Shown: one piece after another, positions 1 through 4,918 of the stretch
Numbering within the stretch: position 1 is the first letter of the stretch
Layout: each line of letters starts with the position of its first letter
DNA from: Acidobacteriaceae bacterium
GTDB taxonomy: Bacteria > Acidobacteriota > Terriglobia > Terriglobales > Acidobacteriaceae
Length of the DNA: 9,534 bases
Direction of reading: 5' to 3'
NCBI GenBank assembly: GCA_003156235.1
Contig: PMGP01000327.1
Coordinates: 2,416 to 11,949 of the forward strand
The notes under the pieces: generated by a model
The model's database searches: none
What the model was told of the DNA's origin: nothing
The model's input: the letters and a program-made list of their open reading frames with translations, nothing else
Position numbers and translations under genes: made by a program

Positions 1-71
1 AAGTCGTGCCCTGACACTTCTCGCAACTCCAAATGAATTTTTCCGCAAGCTGTAAAGTCGTGCCCTGACAC
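1..71. repeat. Two copies of a 17-bp direct repeat (1-17 and 55-71)
   Basis: The 17-mer AAGTCGTGCCCTGACAC occurs at 1-17 and, identically, at 55-71, giving a 54-bp period with a 37-bp unrelated spacer. The bases after the two copies differ, so the right edge is sharp; the first copy begins at the window edge, so its left edge is unknown. I see no further copy in the window. Read on the minus strand it is GTGTCAGGGCACGACTT, a string I recall as a dispersed intergenic repeat in Acidobacteriota; that is memory, not a search. It lies downstream of the toxin gene, which is read leftward. Confidence 0.8.
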
Positions 72-111
72 AAAACATCGACTTAATCAGAGGTTTCCTG
101 AGCAGGAACGG

Positions 112-432
112 CTACAGCCCAAGAAATCCGCGCAACGCTTTGTCCACGGCCCGCATCGTTGCTCCGTCCACCTTGCCAATCCGCTCCCCGAGTTTCACGC
201 GAGGCACGGCTGTCGCCTTGTCCACCATGATCTGGGAAGCTTTGCGCAGCCCTGTTTCCCGGCTAGCCGCAACCGTCACGCGGAAGAGCGGCGCGTCGTG
301 CATCTCGCTGGTCAGCGGCAGCACAATCACCGAAGGATGCCGGTCGAATGCGTCCGCCTGCGCCACCAACGCCGGTCGCGGCTTGCCGTAATCGCCGGAG
401 ATGGCCACGGTCACCAGGTCGCCGCGTCTCAC
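112..432 (-). CDS. PemK/MazF-family endoribonuclease toxin
   Basis: Predicted type II toxin of 106 residues, the usual size for the PemK/MazF family, which cleaves RNA at short sequences when freed from its antitoxin. The N-terminus MRRGDLVTV, the KPRPALVAQ segment (17-25), the VIVLPLTSE strand (35-43) and QIMVDKATAV (67-76) are the conserved blocks. By family comparison Arg19 and Thr41 match the catalytic Arg/Thr pair of MazF. The start codon is GTG at 432-430, chosen because it begins exactly at the family N-terminus and has GGAGG at 443-439 with a 6-nt spacer. It overlaps the stop of the upstream antitoxin by 4 bp, which indicates translational coupling. The stop is TAG at 114-112. No key residue appears lost, so it is probably functional. 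The RNA sequence it cleaves cannot be read from the gene. Confidence 0.9.
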   Translation of the reverse strand: MRRGDLVTVAISGDYGKPRPALVAQADAFDRHPSVIVLPLTSEMHDAPLFRVTVAASRETGLRKASQIMVDKATAVPRVKLGERIGKVDGATMRAVDKALRGFLGL

Positions 433-737
433 AGGCTGCCTCCAGGGCCGCCCTGTTCGAATCCGTCGAATTCGTCTGGGGGAGCGCTCACGTCCTGAAT
501 CCAGCGCATCACCTCGGCCTCATCCTCTGAGGCGGCGATCAACTGGGACTGACGGCGCGCCTCAGTAGCAAAACGGCGCTTGCGCGCATCTTCCACATAG
601 CCGCGCATCAGGGCGCGCAGGACCTCGGCGGCAGGACGGTTTTCCGCCTCTACCACGGCCACAAACTCCTGCTTGAGCGCGGCATCAAGGCGCAGGTTCA
701 ATGTTGATTCCCTGGTGCGGGCAATAGCGTGGGGCAT
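429..737 (-). CDS. Ribbon-helix-helix antitoxin, partner of the MazF-like toxin
   Basis: Predicted 102-residue antitoxin, first gene of the toxin-antitoxin operon. Residues 11-50 (STLNLRLDAALKQEF then two helices ending RALMRGYVED) have the strand-helix-helix pattern of the MetJ/Arc/CopG ribbon-helix-helix DNA-binding fold. The rest is a charged helix (51-66) and an acidic tail (about 70-92, EDEAEVMRWIQDV and PPDEFDGF) of the kind that wraps and neutralises MazF toxins. The start is ATG at 737-735 because AGGAG at 748-744 lies exactly 6 nt upstream; a TTG two codons earlier would abut that ribosome binding site and is rejected. The TGA stop overlaps the toxin's GTG. RHH antitoxins paired with MazF are known, for example in mycobacteria, although E. 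coli MazE has an AbrB-type fold. Autoregulation at the TACAT motifs just upstream is likely but inferred. Confidence 0.85.
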   Translation of the reverse strand: MPHAIARTRESTLNLRLDAALKQEFVAVVEAENRPAAEVLRALMRGYVEDARKRRFATEARRQSQLIAASEDEAEVMRWIQDVSAPPDEFDGFEQGGPGGSL

Positions 738-746
738 GTACAACTC

Positions 747-776
747 CTACATACAATATATAATTACATAATGTAG
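747..776 (-). promoter_or_regulatory. AT-rich promoter/operator region of the toxin-antitoxin operon
   Basis: This stretch is far more AT-rich than its surroundings and directly precedes the antitoxin's ribosome binding site. TACAT occurs at 748-752 and 765-769, and its complement ATGTA at 771-775. The last two form an inverted repeat around one central A, and CTACAT (747-752) also pairs with ATGTAG (771-776). Short inverted motifs of this kind are typical operators for ribbon-helix-helix antitoxins. Several -10-like hexamers can be drawn here and none stands out, so I do not assign a transcription start. Confidence 0.45.
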
Positions 777-965
777 TTACTCGAGGCAATTATATTTTTG
801 TTTCGGAATCGGGACCAGATGGGCGGAAGAGGGATTCATGCATTTCACTATGCGGTATAGAGCGCCGAACTGTGACCCTTGGCACAGGCACAGACAGGCT
901 GCGGGAGGAGAATGAATCTGTGAGGCTAGCCAGCCATCGGCTGCGCGGGCCGGGAGAGTATCTCG

Positions 966-1952
966 ATGAGTGATCTTGCAGGACTGGCTGAATCCGTTGC
1001 CGTTGACCCGTTGGTCGGCCATCCCGCCGATTACCACGTTTTTCACAAGTTTCTGGCTCGCTGCAAGAAGCTGCCGGCCATCACCACGGCGGTCTGCTGG
1101 CCGTTGTCGGACGTGGCGCTCAGAGGCACGGTGGAAGCGGCGGTAGAGGGTCTTATCAAGCCTACGCTGATCGGCGACGAGGCCGCGATGAAGGCTCTGG
1201 CCGCAAAGATCGGCCTCGATATCTCCGCCTATCCCATTGTCGATGCAGACAGCGAGCGCAAGGCCGCCGAGTTGAGCGTGGCCATGTGCCGCACCGGCGG
1301 CGCGCAGGCCATGATGAAGGGCAGCCTGCACACCGACGAGCTGATGAAGGTGGCCATGAAGGCTGACACCGGGCTGCGCACCTCGCGGCGCATCAGCCAT
1401 GTCTTTGTGATGGACACGCCGGCCTATCCGCGCACCCTGCTGATTACCGACGCGGCCATCAACATCGAGCCGGAGTTGGAGGACAAGATCCACATCGTGC
1501 AAAACGCCATCGACCTGGCGCACGCGCTGGGCATCCCCGAGCCCAAGGTGGCGCTGCTTTCGGCCGTGGAGACGGTCAACACCAAGATCAAGTCCACGCT
1601 GGACGCCGCGGCGCTGTGCAAGATGGCCGACCGCGGCCAGATTACCGGCGGCATCCTCGACGGTCCGCTGGCCTTTGACACCGCGGTCAGCGTGAAGGCG
1701 GCCAAGATCAAGGGGCTGGTTTCGCCGGTCACCGGGCAGGCCGACATCCTGGTGGTTCCGGACCTGGAAAGCGGCAATATGCTGGCCAAGCAACTGGAAT
1801 ACCTGGGCGGAGCGCAGTTGGCCGGCATCGTGCTGGGCGCGCGCGTGCCGACCATCCTCACCAGTCGGGCGGATTCGGCCGAGACGCGGCTTACCAGTTG
1901 CGCCGTGGCCGTGCTGCTGCACTATGCCGAGCATCCGCTGGACAAGGCTTAG
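966..1952 (+). CDS. Phosphate acetyl/butyryltransferase (short PTA/PTB family)
   Basis: A 328-residue cytoplasmic phosphate acyltransferase that exchanges CoA and phosphate on an acyl group (acyl-CoA + Pi to acyl phosphate + CoA), normally coupled to an acyl kinase for ATP synthesis from acetyl- or butyryl-CoA. Conserved blocks include MMKGSLHTDELM (116-127), RISHVFVMD (142-150), LLITDAAINI (158-167), ADRGQITGGILDGPLAFD (221-238), ILVVPDLESGNMLAKQL (261-277) and the C-terminal catalytic segment ILTSRADSAETRL (297-309), where Ser300 and Arg301 match the phosphotransacetylase active-site Ser-Arg. The sequence most resembles the transferase half of bifunctional enoyl-CoA hydratase/phosphate acetyltransferase proteins, but no hydratase (MaoC) domain is present. 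The ATG at 966 has a GGGAG at 952-956. No acetate or butyrate kinase gene lies in the window. Acetyl versus butyryl preference cannot be decided from sequence alone. Confidence 0.9.
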   Translation: MSDLAGLAESVAVDPLVGHPADYHVFHKFLARCKKLPAITTAVCWPLSDVALRGTVEAAVEGLIKPTLIGDEAAMKALAAKIGLDISAYPIVDADSERKAAELSVAMCRTGGAQAMMKGSLHTDELMKVAMKADTGLRTSRRISHVFVMDTPAYPRTLLITDAAINIEPELEDKIHIVQNAIDLAHALGIPEPKVALLSAVETVNTKIKSTLDAAALCKMADRGQITGGILDGPLAFDTAVSVKAAKIKGLVSPVTGQADILVVPDLESGNMLAKQLEYLGGAQLAGIVLGARVPTILTSRADSAETRLTSCAVAVLLHYAEHPLDKA

Positions 1953-1974
1953 TTTTACCTCCCATCCGATCCCA

Positions 1975-2014
1975 TAAACCGGCGCCATCTCCCCTGCGGA
2001 ATGGCGCCGGTTTA
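1975..2014 (+). terminator. Perfect 14-bp stem-loop after the phosphate acyltransferase gene
   Basis: TAAACCGGCGCCAT at 1975-1988 is perfectly complementary to ATGGCGCCGGTTTA at 2001-2014, with a 12-nt loop. It begins 22 bp after the stop codon and lies between two genes on the same strand, which suits transcription termination or mRNA 3'-end protection. No U-run follows on either strand, so it is not a classical intrinsic terminator. Confidence 0.45.
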
Positions 2015-2322
2015 CGTGATGTCCGGTTCCAGACGCCGCTAAGCCTTATTCATGCGATTTTGAGGAGAGAAAAACCGGGACGGGTTCCCCGGCTTGCCTG
2101 GTTCGGCCCGGAAGACGATTTTCCTAAGTTTTTTATAAGCATCGTAAAGTTATTGCAGGGAATGCCCGAAGAAAGAGGTATACCAGTTGTGTGGGGAAAC
2201 TGCGTCTTGAGGGACCCCCGGCTAACGGTTTCTGTTGGCAACGCTCGACGTATCCCGTGTCCCTCAACAAGCGCGTTTCTTATCGATGAGGCGTTAGATC
2301 ATCGAGGTCAGGGAAGGCCTGA
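2015..2322 (+). promoter_or_regulatory. Gene-free, stem-rich leader region before the PAS-GGDEF-EAL gene
   Basis: No gene is supported in the 370 bp between 1953 and 2322. An AT-rich pocket at 2117-2152 contains TATAAG (2134-2139), a candidate -10 box without a good -35. Downstream are several perfect inverted repeats: TTGAGGGAC/GTCCCTCAA (2207-2215 with 2259-2267), enclosing ACGG/CCGT (2225-2228 with 2255-2258) and a GTTGGCAAC hairpin (2234-2242); TCGATGA/TCATCGA (2283-2289 with 2299-2305); and TCAGG/CCTGA (2308-2312 with 2318-2322), which ends at the base before the start codon and contains the Shine-Dalgarno sequence GGGAAGG. Upstream, CCGGG/CCCGG (2075-2079 with 2088-2092) could also pair. 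Together they suggest a structured 5' leader that could limit translation. I do not recognise a known riboswitch, and chance pairing is possible for the shorter stems. Confidence 0.4.
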
Positions 2323-4857
2323 ATGCTTAAACACGCAGAAGCCAATCTCTCAGCCCCGATTGAAAGCAAGGCTTCCGAGGAGCGGCTGTCCGCGGCCATG
2401 AATGCGTTGCGGGTCAGTGAAGAACACTACCGAACCGTCTTCCAGATCAGCATCGACGCCATTTCCGTTACCCACCAGGAGGATGGAAGAATTGTCGATG
2501 TCAATCAGGAATACCTGCGCATGTTTGGATACGAACGCGAGGAAGTGATTGGGCGAACCAGCCTGGAACTCAACATCTGGGCGGACCCTCAGGATCGGCT
2601 GAAGATGGTCGAGGCGCTGCGCAAGGAACCCGTTATCCGGGATATGGAGTTCATTCTTCAAAGGAAGAATGGGGAACGGTTTTGGGTTCTGGTTTCGGGG
2701 TCGCGGATTGATCTGGAGGGCGTTCCCAGCTTCCTGATCGTCGTTCGGGACATCTCCACGGCTAAGGCGGCTATCGAGGCGCTGCGGCAGAGCGAGGAGC
2801 GCTACCGCACCGTCTTCCAGACCAGCCAGGACGCCATCACCATCAGCGGCCTGGAGGATGGAAGATTCGTCGATGTCAATCAGGCATCCCTCAGCTTGTT
2901 CGGATACGAGCGGGAGGAAGTCATTGGACGAAGCTCTTTTGAACTCCAGATTTGGCCGGATCCTCAGGATCGACTGAGATTCGTCGAGGTGCTGCGCCGG
3001 GAATCCGTCTGCCGGAATATGGAATTCCAGCTTCGCAGAAAGGACGGACAGAAGCTGTGGGTATTGGTCTCGGGGTCGCTGATTGAGCTGGACGGGGTTC
3101 CTTGCTTCCTTTTAGTGGTACGGGACATCACCGCCGCCAAGGAGGCTGCCGAGGCGCTGCGAGTGAGCGAGGAACGCTACCGCACCGCCTTCCAGACCAG
3201 CCTCGATGCCATCAATATCAACCGGGTTGACAATGGCAATTTTATCGACTGCAATCAGGCGTTTCTCGATATGTCAGGCTATAAGCGCGAAGAAATCATC
3301 GGACGAACCTCGCTGGAAGTAGGAATCTGGGCGGACGCCCGCGACCGGCAGACCATGATGAGAATGTTGCGCCAGAACTCCAGTGTTTGCGGCTTGGAAG
3401 TCCAGTTGAGAAAGAAGGGCGGGGAGATTGGTTGGGGGCAGATATCGGCGTCGCTGATCGAGATCGACGGCGCTCCCTGCCTTCTTTCCGTTACCCGTGA
3501 TATCTCAGATGCCAAAACAGCGGAGAAAACCATCCGGAGCCTGGCTTTCTATGATCCTTTGACCGGACTGCCCAACCGCCGGCATCTGATGGAGAGGTTG
3601 CGCCAGCCTCTGGACGCCGACGCACCACACAGCCGTTCGCAAGCGCTGCTATTGATTGATCTGGATCATTTCAAGACCTTGAACGACACCCTCGGCCACC
3701 AGGCCGGCGATATTCTGCTCCAGGAAGTCGCGCGGCGCATCCTTGCCTGCACCCACGAAGCCGACACCGTTTGCCGGCTGGGCGGCGATGAGTTTGTAGT
3801 GGTGCTTGAAGACCTGAGCAAGACTGCCGAGGAAGCCGCGGCCCATGCCAAGGCCGTGGGAGAAAAAATTCTGACTGCGATTGACCAGCCTTGCCTGCTT
3901 GAAGACCATGAATGTCTCTCCACGGCCAGCATCGGAATCGTCGTCTTCGGGGACCGGCAAGACTCCACGGATGCGATCCTGCAACAAGCTGAAATAGCCC
4001 TGTATCAGGCCAAGGCGGCGGGGCGCAACAACCTGCGTTTTTTCTCTCCCGCCTTGCAGGCTGCCGTCAACGCCCGCGCCGCGCTGGAGGAGGATCTGCG
4101 CCAGGCGACCAAGGAAAAACAATTCCTGCTTTACTATCAGCCGCAGGTGGAGCGCGGCCGCTTGACGGGCGCCGAGGCCCTCATCCGCTGGAAGCATCCC
4201 ATGCGAGGCCTCGTGCAGCCCAACGATTTCATCCCTCTGGCCGAGGAAACCAGGCTGATTCTGCCCATAGGAGATTGGGTGCTGGAGGCTGCCTGCGCGC
4301 AGATTGCGTTGTGGGCGGGCAGGAAGGAAACAGCCCATCTTACGGTCGCAGTCAACATCAGCGCCCTGCAGTTCCGCCAGCCATCGTTTGTCGAGCAGGT
4401 GCTGGCAACCCTCAGGCGCTCCGGCGCCAACCCCGATAACCTCCGGCTGGAACTCACCGAGAGCATGCTGGTGGACAACATCGAGGACATCATCGCCAAG
4501 ATGACCGAACTCAAGTCGCATGGCTTGAGATTCTCCCTGGACGACTTTGGCACCGGCTATTCGTCCTTGGCCTACCTCAAGCGCCTGCCCCTGGACCGCT
4601 TGAAGATTGACCGGGCGTTTGTGCGCGATATGCTGGTGGACGACACCAGCGGGGCCATTGCGCAAACCGTTCTTTCGCTGAGCCGCGCCATGGGCATATC
4701 GGTAATCGCCGAAGGCGTGGAAACCGAAGAACAGCGGGGCTACCTTGCCGGTCTCGGCTGCTACTCCTTCCAAGGGTTCCTGATCAGCCGTCCGCTGCCG
4801 CTGGACAAGTTCGAGGTATTTTTACATGGCTTCTCAGAAAGCGGCGGCCCGAGATGA
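2323..4857 (+). CDS. Triple-PAS GGDEF-EAL cyclic-di-GMP synthase/phosphodiesterase
   Basis: An 844-residue soluble signalling protein with no signal peptide or membrane segment. Three tandem PAS domains start at about residues 28, 153 and 278, each followed by a RDIS/RDIT-type exit motif. A GGDEF domain (about 403-565) and an EAL domain (about 587-835) follow. The cyclase signature GGDEF is intact at 487-491. The inhibitory I-site, normally RxxD five residues before it, reads HEAD (478-481), so product feedback is probably weakened. The EAL domain keeps its metal and catalytic residues: E618 (EAL), N678, E713 (LTE), D740-D741 (DDFGTGYSS), K761 (LKID), E797 (AEGVE) and Q817, so phosphodiesterase activity is likely. 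The PAS units repeat exactly every 125 codons and are very alike, indicating tandem duplication; no heme- or flavin-specific residue is evident. The ATG at 2323 follows GGGAAGG (2311-2317). Whether synthesis or breakdown dominates cannot be told. Confidence 0.95.
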   Translation: MLKHAEANLSAPIESKASEERLSAAMNALRVSEEHYRTVFQISIDAISVTHQEDGRIVDVNQEYLRMFGYEREEVIGRTSLELNIWADPQDRLKMVEALRKEPVIRDMEFILQRKNGERFWVLVSGSRIDLEGVPSFLIVVRDISTAKAAIEALRQSEERYRTVFQTSQDAITISGLEDGRFVDVNQASLSLFGYEREEVIGRSSFELQIWPDPQDRLRFVEVLRRESVCRNMEFQLRRKDGQKLWVLVSGSLIELDGVPCFLLVVRDITAAKEAAEALRVSEERYRTAFQTSLDAININRVDNGNFIDCNQAFLDMSGYKREEIIGRTSLEVGIWADARDRQTMMRMLRQNSSVCGLEVQLRKKGGEIGWGQISASLIEIDGAPCLLSVTRDISDAKTAEKTIRSLAFYDPLTGLPNRRHLMERLRQPLDADAPHSRSQALLLIDLDHFKTLNDTLGHQAGDILLQEVARRILACTHEADTVCRLGGDEFVVVLEDLSKTAEEAAAHAKAVGEKILTAIDQPCLLEDHECLSTASIGIVVFGDRQDSTDAILQQAEIALYQAKAAGRNNLRFFSPALQAAVNARAALEEDLRQATKEKQFLLYYQPQVERGRLTGAEALIRWKHPMRGLVQPNDFIPLAEETRLILPIGDWVLEAACAQIALWAGRKETAHLTVAVNISALQFRQPSFVEQVLATLRRSGANPDNLRLELTESMLVDNIEDIIAKMTELKSHGLRFSLDDFGTGYSSLAYLKRLPLDRLKIDRAFVRDMLVDDTSGAIAQTVLSLSRAMGISVIAEGVETEEQRGYLAGLGCYSFQGFLISRPLPLDKFEVFLHGFSESGGPR

Positions 4858-4918
4858 GCCGGTTGCACCGAACGCCTGGCATTTCGCAAGGCCTCTTAGC
4901 TACTGACTCGCAGCGTTG
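4858..4918. other. Convergent intergenic spacer without a clear terminator
   Basis: These 61 bp separate the stop codons of two convergent genes. A bidirectional terminator would be expected here, but I see only weak pairing (GCCT with AGGC around a long loop) and no strong GC stem with a T-run on either strand. Confidence 0.4.

Noticed and set aside
1..71. CRISPR array
   Set aside because: Only two repeats of 17 bp are present, shorter than CRISPR repeats, and there are no cas genes nearby.
95..108. Stem TTCCTG-AG-CAGGAA as terminator of the toxin operon
   Set aside because: The 6-bp stem has a 2-nt loop that cannot close as drawn, and no U-run follows on the minus strand.
735..743. TTG start at 743 for the antitoxin
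   Set aside because: It directly abuts the AGGAG element, leaving no spacer; the ATG at 737 has an ideal 6-nt spacing.
777..1988. Long open frame on the minus strand opposite the phosphate acyltransferase gene
   Set aside because: It covers a gene with unmistakable family motifs, its translation is a low-complexity mix rich in G, R, H and Q, and it matches no family I know. It is a shadow caused by high GC at third codon positions.
2041..2322. Known c-di-GMP riboswitch (GEMM class) before the c-di-GMP gene
   Set aside because: I looked for the conserved core with a GAAA tetraloop and receptor and did not find it; the stems seen have a different order and loops.
1898..2401. Open frame of 167 codons spanning the end of the acyltransferase gene, the spacer and the start of the PAS-GGDEF-EAL gene
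   Set aside because: It overlaps two real genes in another frame, has no domain-like sequence and crosses the perfect 14-bp stem-loop.
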